From: Rehmannia glutinosa
Taxonomy: Eukaryota; Streptophyta; Magnoliopsida; Lamiales; Orobanchaceae
Assembly: GCA_016081115.2 (NCBI GenBank)
Contig: JABTTQ020002836.1
Location: 558,001-622,000 of the forward strand
Direction of reading: 5' to 3'
Length of the DNA: 64,000 nucleotides
Position 1 is the stretch's first letter, and each line of letters opens with the position of its first letter. This document shows, one piece after another, positions 1-10,695 of this stretch. Position numbers and translations under genes: made by a program. The notes below the pieces were generated by a model. The model was not told the DNA's origin, searched no databases, and worked only from the letters and a program-made list of their open reading frames with translations.

Positions 1-722
1 ACCGTTTGAGCAATTTAAAGCATAATCATCCAAGGAAAGTGAGAGAATTGAAACATAAAAGATCCATAAGCTCATTAGTATGCTAAAAACATGATTTCAA
101 AAAATTTTAAGACATTTTGAAGCAAGAGAATCATGTAGAAGTTGAAAGTTTCATTGCGACATTTCAACAAACACCTTGTGTGTGTGAAAAATAGAAGAGG
201 TTGTATATAACCTTTGTAAATGGTTCAAGCCAAAAAAAATTTTCATATCATCAATCAACCTCATTCAAAAAAAATATCATATGCAACAAATGCAACAATA
301 GTCCATCAAGAAGGAGCTCAAAGTAGATTCTCAAGGGTTCAACCCAATTGAGATAAGCTAAGAATGATCAAGGCATTACAAATGCCAATAATTAGAGCAT
401 CTATCAAGTAATAAGTCATGCTTTCAACATACATGTATCAAATGTCCCAACATATCCATCTAAGCATAATGAACAAGGCAATAAAAGAAGCACTTTTACC
501 ATCAAGTACTTCATACCAATTATCAAACAATGCTTTAGAGTATTTTTACCATCAAATACTCCATCAAAGTCATGATCATTCACAAGTCATTATCAACTTG
601 CAATTTTAACCCTTTAAGAAAAAAACAAGCAACTATCATTAGTACAAATAAGTTTTACAAAAGTTCATAAAAGTACAAAGCAACTTAAATGAAAATGCTA
701 GAAAGTAAAGGGGGTGGGGGTA
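1..722. other. AT-rich stretch without a recognisable gene
   Basis: No open frame here resembles a known family. It lies just downstream of the minus-strand extra ORF at 723-2111 and is probably the 3' non-coding part of that retroelement. The matching 3' LTR is not seen and would lie left of the window. Confidence 0.5.
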
Positions 723-2111
723 TCATTCCTCATCCGAGGAGAAGCAAGATCCGGGAATAAAATCCTTGATAAATTTCTTCAATTTTCCGATTGATTTCTT
801 CAAACTAGAATTTTCCTTTTTCACAACCCGGAGCTCTTTTCTAAGAGAGGCCACATCTCTAAAAGTTTCTCTTTCCACTTTGGCCATTCTCTCTTTAAGA
901 TTTAGATCCTCGACATCCGACTCATCTTCATCTCCTTCCTCCCTAATTTCTTGTTCATTTCCCACATTCTCTTCTTCATTTTCCTCTTCATTCCCCACAT
1001 CATCTCCTTGTTCGTCAAACTCACCTCTTCCAATATTTTCAACCTCATTGTTATTAAAGAAATCATCCCGAGGTTGTTGTTGATGTCGGGCACGTCCCCT
1101 AGCGGCTTTGGTAGGAACCCGTGGTAAATGTCGTCGCATTCTTACCATTTGTAGAATGTTGGCATTATCAAAATCATTGTGACGAATTTCGGTATTCATT
1201 TCATTTTCCGGGTATCCCGATAAATATAGGAGACGGCAAATTAAATTTCCTAATGTATATTTCTTCTTGGTAAGCTTTCTAGATTCCAACAAGCAATATA
1301 CAAAAATTGCCCCATAATTAACTCTTTCTCCTCGAACAATCTTATAGGTGAGAAAGAGTTCGAGATTACTTGGAAGTTTTACTTCCTTTCCACAAACACA
1401 ATAGGAGCAAATGATAGATATAATCCGATAATTTGGCGGCATTGCCGAGTATGTCACATCGGGATAAACTCCTAAAAAGGTTTTCACATCATCTAGTGAT
1501 ACACCAAAAATGTTATCATCCCAATGGGCGCAATCCACATTGACTACTCCATCATTTGGCACGTTAAAGTGATCACAAATATCGGCCAATGTCCATGAAA
1601 AATGCCTACCATTAACAAATGTGTGAAGTTCCAAAGGATTATCTATCGTAGCATCAACCATCCACATATTTGCATAGAAAAGTTTTATAAGCTCGTCATC
1701 ATAGTGCAAACACGGATTATCCCAAAGTGAAACCCATCCTTGAATTTCAAAATAAGCTCTAATATCCGGAAATTCATCATGAAATGCTTGAAAACGAACC
1801 ATACGGGTGCACGCAATCTTCTTATCATTCAATCCAATATTCTCATAATGTTCCTCCGCAAGTTTATTTAAAAATCGAAATCTATTAGCTCTAGAGGGAG
1901 GCTCATAGAGGAGTGATAACTTACTAGAGTCCCAATGAATGCTCGATTTTGAAACCCCGACTCTTAATTCGGCAATCTCTTCTTCCGTAAGCCGATTTTG
2001 ATAGTCTCCTTGTAGAATATTATCTTGTTGTGGATTGGAAGAAGATTCACCCCTTTGCCTCCTTCTCCTCTTTTGAGGATTTCGTTCGGTAGAATTTCTT
2101 GGAGGTGCCAT
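723..2111 (-). CDS. Retrotransposon extra ORF, 462 aa, plant-transposon-protein-like
   Basis: An uninterrupted 462-codon frame starting with ATG and a basic N-terminus (residues 11-20, five arginines and one lysine, a likely nuclear signal). The core at about residues 130-190 has FYANM (145-149), FVNGRHFSW (165-173) and HFNVP (181-185), a pattern shared with the ORFs at 28,830-29,360 and 15,811 onwards. It matches my recollection of the 'putative plant transposon protein' domain (PF20167). A strongly acidic stretch follows (about 375-405) and then a predicted coiled coil (about 405-455) with K/R/E heptads. There is no signal peptide or membrane segment. Its place downstream of gag in a Copia element suggests the extra 3' ORF of Sirevirus-like elements. 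Function is unknown. It is not a host gene as far as I can tell, although the frame is remarkably clean beside a broken gag. Confidence 0.7.
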   Translation of the reverse strand: MAPPRNSTERNPQKRRRRQRGESSSNPQQDNILQGDYQNRLTEEEIAELRVGVSKSSIHWDSSKLSLLYEPPSRANRFRFLNKLAEEHYENIGLNDKKIACTRMVRFQAFHDEFPDIRAYFEIQGWVSLWDNPCLHYDDELIKLFYANMWMVDATIDNPLELHTFVNGRHFSWTLADICDHFNVPNDGVVNVDCAHWDDNIFGVSLDDVKTFLGVYPDVTYSAMPPNYRIISIICSYCVCGKEVKLPSNLELFLTYKIVRGERVNYGAIFVYCLLESRKLTKKKYTLGNLICRLLYLSGYPENEMNTEIRHNDFDNANILQMVRMRRHLPRVPTKAARGRARHQQQPRDDFFNNNEVENIGRGEFDEQGDDVGNEEENEEENVGNEQEIREEGDEDESDVEDLNLKERMAKVERETFRDVASLRKELRVVKKENSSLKKSIGKLKKFIKDFIPGSCFSSDEE

Positions 2112-2280
2112 ATATGTGAAGTTCTTGCAAAAAGAAGTGAATTAGCAAGAAAAATTTCAAAGATTGATGAAGAATTGAAGATTGTAGAAGAAGGGGGAAA
2201 AATGCGCTGAACAAGGGTTTGGGGGGATTTTCTTCTTCTGTTACGAAATGAAGAACAGAACGTTTAAACCTGAAAAATAA

Positions 2281-2341
2281 CCCTGGGCGACCGGTCGAGG
2301 TGGGGTGCGACCGGTCGAGGTGCAGGGCGACCGGTCGCCCC
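2281..2341. promoter_or_regulatory. GACCGGTC array, 20-bp period, in the leader of the extra ORF
   Basis: The 8-bp palindrome GACCGGTC occurs at 2289-2296, 2309-2316 and 2329-2336, exactly 20 bp apart. The last copy is embedded in a perfect 16-bp palindrome, GGGCGACCGGTCGCCC (2325-2340). The array lies about 180-220 bp upstream of the ATG of the 462-residue ORF. The same motif with the same spacing is found in the LTRs (5320-5422, 6813-6932). A protein-binding element is inferred, not shown. Confidence 0.55.
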
Positions 2342-2984
2342 TGCTATGACCGTCCCAGGTGATTTTTCTTTCTCCCAGAGTTTTCCAAAATTCGATTTTT
2401 CACCCCAAAAGTTTTAAAACTTTGCAAAAAAAATATAAGTTTGGACTATATCCAACAAAAATGGGTTTTGGGAAAATATATAAATGATAAAATCGAGACT
2501 AAACACGTAGTGCCTTTTAAAAGAAAATATTTGCAAGATCAATTAGGGGCACTTAAGGGATCAAAATGAAATATCTTGAAAGATATGTGCATAAGCATAA
2601 AATCGAGTTTGAAGAAAAATACGAGTAGACATACCTCGATGGTTTAAGAAACTTGATGACGTAATAGCCAATGAGTATGAAGTATGTATCCTACACAATT
2701 CTTAGACAACATATGCATAGAAAATACAAGTGTAGGCAAGTAATATGAGATATCAAAAGAGCTTATGCTATAAGATTTCATAAGAGATAATAAGCCACAT
2801 AAGTCTAATAAAATGCTCAAGAGTTTTAGAAAATCATGCAAGGTCTCTTTTTTTAAAGAAAATTTGAAACTCATAAATATATAAGAGACCTATTTTAAAG
2901 ATAAATACTTGAAAATTCATTTTGCAATTAAGACACAATTAAAAGTATGCAAAAAAAATGCATATACAAATGGGGAGATACGGT
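2342..2984. other. Non-coding spacer between gag remnant and extra ORF
   Basis: No protein or RNA signature is seen in this 640-bp AT-rich stretch. In a complete Copia element the protease-integrase-RT-RNase H region would lie between gag and the extra ORF, so this is probably where pol was lost. Confidence 0.4.
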
Positions 2985-4423
2985 TTACCAATTACGCCGT
3001 TTCCATGGGTTGTGTCTTTCCCATTGTTGATGATATCTTCCCATTGAGAAGTCACTTTGTTGATGAAGACTTCTCCATTTCCAAGATTGGTTACCTTCCC
3101 ATGGTTGATGGTTTCTTCTTCTTTGAAAATCATCTTGTTGATGATGTCTTTGCCATTTCCAAGGATTGTGTTCTTCCCATTTTTGATTATACGCTCTTCT
3201 TGGAAATTGGCTTTGTTGAGAGTAGTTTCTCCTTCTTTGATCAAATGAAACGTTCATTTGATGTTTTCTTGGTGGCATGAATTTTCTCCGATTTTTGCTT
3301 TGTCGGGTACCTAATAACACATTGTTTTGTGGTACCTCATGTGTTTGGGTCCTTTAAGATTAGCTTTGAGACTTTTAGGTCTCCAACAATATTTAGAGCT
3401 ATTTCTAGCCCGACAAGAATTAGCCGTATGACCCTTTTGCCACAATAAAAACAAGTAATATTTTTAGGAGCATAATGACCAATATGCATAGTGACTTGAT
3501 CCTTTTTCATATGATTAACAACATTAGGCTTATGATAAAGTTCCTTATCACAATTATGAATATCAACAATATTGGACATTTTATTGGTACTCAAGTTGGA
3601 TTTTAATAAATCCTTTTTCATGCAATCAATATTCTCAACAAGAGTACTATTTTCTTTTTCAAGGTTTCTAACCTTGTCAAGTGTGGTGGTGTGAGCACAT
3701 GATAGTGATTCATAAGAAGTAAATAAACTATCCTTATCATTTTTCAAAATATTGAATTCCTTTTTCAAATTTTTATACTTAACAAGCAAGCTTTGGAATT
3801 CATCTTGAAGATCATCAAAATCATTTTGCAAATCACTATAATCATTTTGAATAACAATATCATAAGAAGTAGAGGGCTTAAGACATACCTCATTTTCTTC
3901 ATTGATGCCCATAAGGCAATATTCAACTTCTTCATAATTGGAAGTTGTAAGAGGCTTGTTCCTTAGATTTGAGCTTGTATGACCTTGAGAAGTAGATGCT
4001 TTTGTTTGACTCCTTTAATTTGCAAATACTCCATAGATGGCTTCTAATTTTTGCCATACTTCATGTACGGACTTTATTCCTACAATATGTTCATTTTCTA
4101 AATTAGTAAATGAACAATACAAAATATTTAAAGCCTTACCGTTTAAGGAGATGATTTTCTTTTCTTCATCATTGAGCTTTTTGAAGCCTTTTGAGGTGTA
4201 TGGTGTATCTTTCGTCGGAATGGATTCTCCATTAATGACGGTGTTCCAAATGTCGAACCCGCAACCCTGTAGATAGCATTCCATTCTTTCTTTCCAAAAA
4301 TTAAAATTCTTGGAATCAAATAGTGGTGGCTTGGTGGTGGAGGTGCCGGATAGATGAGCTTCGTTCGTAGCCGTCGATCGTTTCTCTTCACTCGCGATGT
4401 GAAACGAGCTTGCCAAAGAGTTT
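2985..4423 (-). pseudogene. Copia gag remnant with zinc knuckle
   Basis: The gag N-terminus (about 4420-4015) reads in frame from the primer-binding site and has the FWKERMECYLQG and EVWQKLEAIYG type motifs of Copia gag. Most of the central gag domain is missing at about 4015-3913. Then comes a long coiled-coil spacer (3912-3480) and a CCHC zinc knuckle at about 3460-3410. A one-base deletion near 3441-3436 moves the second half of the knuckle into another frame. A basic tail with repeated W-E/W-K units (3320-2985) follows. No convincing in-frame ATG survives after the primer-binding site. The gag is dead as written. Confidence 0.7.
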
Positions 4424-4436
4424 GGCTTTGATACCA
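4424..4436 (-). other. Primer-binding site (tRNA-iMet type)
   Basis: The minus strand reads TGGTATCAAAGCC directly inside the LTR edge, matching the usual initiator-Met primer site TGGTATCAGAGCC with one difference. This fixes the orientation of the 723-5915 element. Confidence 0.75.
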
Positions 4437-4438
4437 CT

Positions 4439-5915
4439 TGTGAGTCCAAGCGGCTACGATAATCTAGAGGGGGTGAATAGATTATCTCCATCTTTTCGAT
4501 TTCGCCCTCTTTTTAAAACCGAATGCTCAAATACAATAATAAAGGTGCGGAATATAAACAACACACGTCGATTTAAAGAGGTTCAACCCACCTAGGGCCT
4601 AATCCTCTACCACCCCAGTATATCCGGGATGGATTTCGAAAAGAAAAAGAATTTTATTAATTACCAAAATTAATACAAATTCAACTTACAACACTTTGAA
4701 GAGTACCACACTCTTCTTCAACACCACCTTTGGAGATTACCACAATCTCCCTTTGAAGATTACCACAATCTTCCTTCAACGGCACCTTGTGAAGATTACC
4801 ACAATCTTCAACCTTGAAGAATACCAAATTCTTCAACACCTCAATAAGAAGATTACCACAATCTTCTCACACCTAACACCTAGATCACCCAAGTGTGTTC
4901 TTACCACAAGAACACTCACAAGGATATCTTATGTTTGAATGACGACCACAAATTCAAGATTACAACTCGATAATGAATAATACAATTGAGTGCAAGTGTA
5001 ATCAAGAATAGCCTAGACCTCAAGAATGTGAAAGTGAATAGCTACGCAAATTACAACAAGAAATAAGACAATGAAAGACCAAGTGTTTGCTTGAAGTGTA
5101 TCTTGTTGTGTTGTATCTCAATTGTTGTTTTTGGTTGCTCCAAAACTTCCTCTATTTATAGGAGATGATTGATCAAGCATAGGCTCCTCTTGGGGATTGA
5201 AAATCTCTGAGAAAAATACAATTAAAATCAAGAATATAGTCTTTTAGAAAACAATCCCACAATTTAAGGAAATGTGTCTGCTGTCAAACGGTCATATTTT
5301 TGCTGTCAATACACAGGGCGACCGGTCGCACAGAAATAGACGTTGGAAAAATACACAGCAAAATAACACAGGGCGACCGGTCGACGTCTACCTCGACCGG
5401 TCGACCATCACCACAACCGGTCCCCCTCATGGATTTTGCAAAGATCAAAAGTTCATTTCAAACACACTTGCAGTGTCGGTCGCACCGGGCGGCGGCCGTC
5501 GCCTTGATGCGGCGGCCGACCTGCTGTTTTCCTTCCGTCTCATTTTCTGTTTCTAAAAACATCTTCAGGTACGGGTTGCCCTATAGGGCGATCGGTCGAC
5601 CACGAGACAGAAATGTTGTCCAATTTTTGTCAAAAATAAAACCCAAAAAATACTCCGAAAATTTAGTAAAAACATTTTAAACTAATCGAGAGTATTTAGA
5701 CAACATTTAGGAACCTTGTTTAGGAGTGAAAAATCCATTGATATAAAATCATTAAAAGTGTTGTCCATTATTATCAGAATTAAACTAGAGAAAAATACTC
5801 CGGAAAATATTAAAACCATTTTAAATCATTTAGGAGTATTTGGACAATCTTTAAAAGCAATGTTTTGGTGACAAAATAAAATCATCAAAATTAAGATAAA
5901 AACATGTATCAAACA
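4439..5915 (-). repeat. 5' LTR of the pol-less Copia element (1,477 bp)
   Basis: The repeat begins TGTGAGTCC and ends TATCAAACA on the plus strand, so it has TG...CA ends. It aligns end to end with the copy at 5938-7453. On the minus strand it carries a TATA box (CTATAAATAG near 5160-5150) with the GACCGGTC motifs upstream in the U3 part. It also holds many short variants of 'gaagattaccacaatcttc' in the transcribed half (4690-4870), which are imperfect inverted repeats. The outer boundary lies against 22 bp of Copia A (5916-5937). Confidence 0.8.
5311..5423. promoter_or_regulatory. GACCGGTC array in LTR U3
   Basis: GACCGGTC occurs at 5320-5327, 5375-5382 and 5395-5402, with a one-base variant AACCGGTC at 5415-5422. 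The last three start exactly 20 bp apart. A GATCGGTC variant lies at 5590-5597. The array sits about 165-270 bp upstream (minus strand) of the LTR TATA box, where enhancer elements are expected. Confidence 0.55.
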
Positions 5916-5937
5916 GAACCAATATGACAGTTATTCA
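5916..5937 (-). repeat. 22-bp stub of Copia A between two LTRs
   Basis: This matches 40013-40034 inside Copia B (protease/pre-integrase region) with two differences. Its last five bases, ATTCA (5933-5937), recur at 7454-7458 and are the target duplication of the solo LTR. Its first five, GAACC, are the expected target duplication of the LTR ending at 5915; the partner copy would be outside the window. Confidence 0.75.
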
Positions 5938-7453
5938 TGTAAGTCCAAACGGCTACGATAATCTAGAGGGGGGTGAATAGATTATCTCCATCTTTTCGAT
6001 TTCGCCCTCTTTTTCGAACCAAATGCTCAAACACAATAATAAAGGTGCGGAATGTAAACAACACGCGTCGATTTATAGTAGTTCAACCCACCTAGGGCCT
6101 AATCTACTACCACCCCAGTATATCCGGGATGGATTTCAAAAAGAAAAAGAATTTTATTAATTACCAAAATTAATACAAATTCAACTTACAACAACACCTT
6201 GAAGAGTACCACACTCTTCTTCCACACCACCTTTGAGATTACCACAATCTCTTCTTGAAGATTACCACAATCTCCAACGGCACCTTGTGAAGATTACCAC
6301 AATCTTCAACCTTGAAGAATACCAAATTCTTCAACACCTCAACAGAAAGATTACCACAATCTTCTTACACCTAATACCTAGATCACCCAAGTGTGTTCTT
6401 ACCACAAGAACACTCACAAGGATATCTTGTGTTGAATGATTACCTAAATTCAAGATTACAACTCGATAATTGATAATACAATAGAGTGCACGTGTAATCA
6501 AGAAAAGCCTAGACCTCGAGAATGTGAAAGTGAATAGCTAGGCAAATTACAACAAGAAATAAGACGATGTAAGAACAAGTGTATTTTTTAGTGTATCTTG
6601 TTGTGTTGTAGTTTTCTCTCTTATGGTTGTGCTTCAAATCTTCCCCTATTTATAGGAGATGATTGATACTTGATAGGCTCCTCTTGGAATCTGATTTCTA
6701 CAAAAACATTGCAATTAAAATCAGGATTATAGCTGTTAGAAATCAATTCCACAATTTAAGGAAAAGTTGTCTGGTGCACAACGGTTAGAATTTTGCTGTC
6801 AAACATAAGGGCGACCGGTCGCGCAGAAATAAGATTTGAAAAGAACACAAAAATACAATGGGGAGACAGGTCCGGGGTGGTCGACGGCCGCATCTAGGGT
6901 GCGACAGGTGTCGCCCACCATGGTGACCGGTCCCCTAACCCATTTTGGGAGTTCCGTGAGTTCTGTCTCTAAAATTCATTCCAGTGTCATTGTCGCTCTT
7001 TTAAGTCGACCTGGCCGACTCTCCTACCTACGAAGTGTTGTCCGATTTTTGTCGAAAATAAACCTCAAGAAATACTCCAAAAAATTCGTAAAAATATTTT
7101 AAACCGATCGGGAGTATTTAGGACAACATTAGAAATATAGTTTTGATGAAATAACACATTAATACACAAAGTGTTGTCCGATATAAATTCCAATAAATAC
7201 TCCAAAAAAATCGTAAAAACATTTTAGAGCAATCGGGAGTATTAGGACAACATTTAGAAACATAGTTTTAATGAAATAAACCATTGACATAAAATCATTA
7301 AAAGTGTTTGTCCAATATAATCGAAAATAAACTTGAGGAAAATACTCCGGAAAATATTAAAACCATTTTAAATCATTTAGTAGTATTTGGACAACCTATA
7401 AAGCCATTGTTTTGGTATAAATACAAAATCATGATAAAACCATTTATCAAACA
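5938..7453 (-). repeat. Solo LTR (1,516 bp), same family as 4439-5915
   Basis: It begins TGTAAGTCC and ends TATCAAACA. It is flanked by the 5-bp direct repeat ATTCA at 5933-5937 and 7454-7458. Removing it restores the Copia A sequence as seen at 40030. GACCGGTC motifs lie at 6813-6820 and 6925-6932, with decayed versions (GACAGGT) near 6865 and 6903. No internal sequence of its element remains, so it is a solo LTR formed by recombination. Confidence 0.85.
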
Positions 7454-8679
7454 ATTCAAACTTATGCCATTGCCCGTATGAACTTTGTCGTTTCCTTGAT
7501 AGTCATTAGAGATGCTGAGGTTCCCAAGATCATAAGTCAGATGGTTTGTAGCTCCAGAGTCAGGGAACCAACTAATATCAGAATTAGTCTCTTGAGTTCT
7601 ACTGGCCACATTTACAGATCCACCTCCAAACTGTCCTGAGTGGTTGCTAGCATGGTTTGGAGTAGTGAAAGAGATGTTGTTGCATGTAGAGGGTGGAGTG
7701 AAACTGAGGTTGCTTCTATGGAAGCATTTATCTGCAGTATGACCCGGGACAAAGTAGATTTGACATCTGGGGTTCCAGTTGGAGTTCCAACCTCTGCCAT
7801 CCCTTCCTCTATAAGCTCCTCATCTGAAAACATTTCTGCCACCTCTAGTGTTGTAGTTTGAAAAATTACCTCGACCTCTGAAACCTGGTGATGAACCACC
7901 CTCATGTTGCTAGAGTCATGAGTGGTGATGTTAAAATTTGGTGTGGAACCTTCAGTGTTTATATGGCTTCCATCCAAGCCTTCCAGTCTGGCTTCATAAC
8001 TGAGCAGCAGGGCATGAGCCTCTATTAGAGTTTATGGTTCAATTCTAGAGGTGATTGAAACCATTACAGGGTTATACTCAGATCCAAGTCCAGAAACAAT
8101 ATAAGCAATTTGACTCTGTTCACTTATCTTTTCCCCAGCTGTAGATAACATATTACAACAGGTCTTAACCTTATTAAGGTAATCTCTCATGGCCATGGAT
8201 CCTTTCTTCAGTGTCTGTAACTAAAGCTTGTATTGCATAATCTTGGCTCTAGAATGACTTGCAAATCCTGACTCAAGGCAATCCCAAATTTCTTTGGATG
8301 TGATCAATCCAACTGTAGTAACAAGCAAATTTTCAGTAAGAGAAGAAAGAAGCCAATAAGCTATAAGTTGATCTTCTCTTTTCCATATAACAAACTCTGG
8401 GTTGGGAGTATTTTGTTTGCCAGCAGCATCAGTAGTGAATCGAGCTGGGGGTGATGCTTCTCCTATCAATTATTGCTCTAAACCATAGCCATTGATAGCA
8501 GCAAAAATCATGTTGTCTCCATATGAGGTAGTTAGCCTCATTCAGCTTGACTCCAATAAGTTGACTCTGGGGCTATATAATCTGACTCTGGTCAGTTTTA
8601 TTTGTAGGTGTTGCCATTAATAGCTAGGATAAGCAAAAGATGAAGAAAGGTGCCAAGGTACAGAGACAGGACTAGTCAT
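7454..8679 (-). pseudogene. Copia A gag and protease remnant
   Basis: On the minus strand the gag N-terminal region (8469-8221, with 'FVIWKREDQLIAYWLLSSL' type sequence) is followed by the RNA-binding tail in broken frames (7977-7612). The protease start (7609-7454) carries the catalytic DSGAT at about 7566-7552. It is collinear with 40030-41245 of Copia B. The rest of pol is absent because two LTRs of another family inserted at 5916/5938/7454. Confidence 0.8.
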
Positions 8680-8693
8680 GGGCTCTGATACCA
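8680..8693 (-). other. Primer-binding site of Copia A
   Basis: The minus strand reads TGGTATCAGAGCCC immediately inside the LTR, a perfect initiator-Met primer site. Confidence 0.85.
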
Positions 8694-9022
8694 TGAAAGC
8701 TTTCTATAAAAGACGTAAAAGACAAAATGAATATAGCAAAGAAAGATGGATCCATTATCATAAATTGATTAATGATTTCAATACAAGGAATAATAGTACC
8801 GTGGCTGATATATATAGCCATAGTACCGAATATAAGAGCAACACTTGTAACAATATAATTGGTTCCAATGAGCAAGTGAAAACAAATAAGATCTGCCACA
8901 ACTGGCACATAAAGATAAGAAGGAATATTATGCTAACAAAATTATTCCTAGGAAATGATAGGATGTAATGCAGGCATACATTTGATCATTAGGCACTATT
9001 GATATCATCATGATGGTTTTCA
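8694..9022 (-). repeat. 5' LTR of Copia A (329 bp)
   Basis: It starts TGAAAGCTTTC and ends GGTTTTCA, the same length as both LTRs of Copia B. The bases just outside (CTGTC, 9023-9027) match the 5 bp left of Copia B (36561-36565). The flanks right of A and B are also alike, which shows A and B are one ancestral insertion copied by segmental duplication. Confidence 0.85.
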
Positions 9023-9163
9023 CTGTCCATTACAACAAACAAAGGTTTTCAGTTTTCGACGTATACACACGCAAGGTAGAAATCGCAAGGGTGGAATGTC
9101 TCATGGAAACTTTGGAGAGGGTAAAGATGGAGAAGAAGAGAACATGGTTTTGTATGTACAGCC

Positions 9164-9212
<49 letters not shown>

Positions 9213-10130
9213 TGCGTATATGGATTGAGTTTTGGGCTTATTTGGATTTTGGTAATGGAGCTCCATCTAACGGATCTAAGTCCGTGAGACGGTCTCACAA
9301 GAGACATATTCAACATTTTTTAATACTGGAACCATGGAACTTACTGGTGGAATATGCCTCAATATTTATATCATACATGACTACCATGTGGTAGGATGTG
9401 TTTATAACCTATACTAGCAGTCCACCCGTGCAATGCAACGGAATATATATTAAGTAAATATAATTTTAATATTTTGGTTATTTTAATTAATTATATTCAA
9501 TATATTATTTAATTGTAAAGTCATTATTTCCTTTTCATACAACTGGCCATTACTGCATTGTCGAATCAACATTTTCTAAATAAACAAAAAACAATGAACT
9601 TTCAAATAAATAAAATTCCAAATATTTTTATTATATAAAAAATAATGAAAAATAACAAATCAGAGCACAATTAATCTTTACAGGCTCAAAAAATAAAACA
9701 AACAAAATTCGCAATAAAACTTAATTTGATTCTTTCTGAATTTCCGTAGCAATTTTTTTTATCCTATTCGAAATTTCCAACCATTAATTAACATAATATT
9801 ACAAATTCAATTAATTATCAGACAAAGAAAAATAGCACAAATTATTGCTTATTTCAATACATAAAGTTAACAAAAAAAATAATTTAACAATACTAAAAAA
9901 AAATGTTAAAAAAGCCCAATTGGGATCTTGGGCAAAAGAACCCAGTGGGCATTTGTAATGCAAAAGAAGCCAACCCAGTTCAATTAATCCATTCCGATTT
10001 GTGGCTGTGGATTGCTATTTCTCTTTTGCGTAGTAATTGAGCCCATTAACCTAAATCCAAAAGGTAGACATTCAACGAACAAATCTTCTTCACCTTTTTT
10101 ACCCTGTCAATTGGTTTCCAAAGAAATCTA
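9023..10130. other. Non-coding, duplicated at 41589-45720; holds (GA)n and a Helitron-like end
   Basis: No gene is seen. A (GA)n microsatellite spans about 9169-9210 and is shorter in the copy at about 41739-41758. The 7-bp inverted repeat GTGAGAC-G-GTCTCAC lies near 9282-9296. The empty site of the MULE found in the other copy is at about 9893-9903. Confidence 0.6.
9414..9442 (-). mobile_element. Helitron-like 3' end
   Basis: On the minus strand a short hairpin (CCGTTGCATTGCACGG) is followed by eight bases and CTAG, then T. This is the layout of a Helitron 3' terminus (hairpin, then CTRR before T). The copy at about 41958-41985 has the same layout. The 5' TC end was not located, so only the terminus is called. 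Confidence 0.35.
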
Positions 10131-10479
10131 GAACATTGTTTTGCTCTCCCATTTTGTCAATCAAATATCTCAAAATGAAGTTTTATTTTCATATTTACGA
10201 AGCTATTTTCAGGTTTATTTTATGATTTTCGAAATTTTTCATGAGTTACTTTTTCATTTTATTGTTAGGATCTGGAGAAAAAATAAGAAAAATCGCCAGC
10301 TCTATACATTTTCTTGTACGATCTATAAATTTTAGAGATTATATATCATGGAAAGGGATATATTACAAATGTTCTTTGTTAAATAACTTTTTTTTGACGT
10401 ATTCTTTGTTAAATAACTTATATTATCATGAGATACAATTAAAAGAATTCAGATCTTATTGTGATATAGATAACAAATT

Positions 10480-10645
10480 TTGTAATTAGTTTCAAGTTAG
10501 TTACACTACTATTAAAGTTAGTTACACTACTGTTAGTTGTTAGTTACATCAGCACACACACCCAGCTCCCTCTATAAATAAGATGTAATCTCCTCTTCTA
10601 AATACACAATTCACATATATGAAATTAGCTCATATTTCTATCTTC
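10480..10645 (+). promoter_or_regulatory. 3' part of a Copia LTR with TATA box (element C)
   Basis: The stretch contains repeated 'AGTTAGTTACACTAC' units, a TATAAATAAG box (about 10576) and the LTR-type end TATCTTCA. A decayed primer-binding site follows at about 10650; the copy at 46224 reads TGGTATCTGAGC. The LTR start was not defined and no partner LTR is found downstream. Confidence 0.5.
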
Positions 10646-10695
10646 ATTATGGTATATTGAGCCAGTTGATAGCTCAACTAGTTTTTTTTCCGGCG

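Larger units (their letters stand above)
723..5915 (-). mobile_element. Copia-type LTR retrotransposon, pol-less, truncated by window edge
   Basis: Read on the minus strand the order is LTR (5915-4439), a tRNA-iMet-type primer-binding site (4436-4424), a broken gag (4423-2985), then an intact extra ORF (2111-723). No protease, integrase or reverse transcriptase is seen between gag and the extra ORF, so the element is a deletion derivative or a non-autonomous form. The coiled-coil spacer after the gag N-terminus and the extra ORF resemble the Sirevirus (SIRE/Maximus) group of Copia; that lineage call is inference. The 3' LTR is not in the window. Confidence 0.7.

Noticed and set aside
9160..9215. 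RERERE/SLSLSL frames
   Set aside because: Translation of the (GA)n microsatellite.
10141..10489. Overlapping frames of 64-82 codons, repeated at 45745-46036
   Set aside because: They are open in both copies only because of AT-rich leader/LTR sequence. No family resemblance, and they lie just upstream of a Copia primer site.
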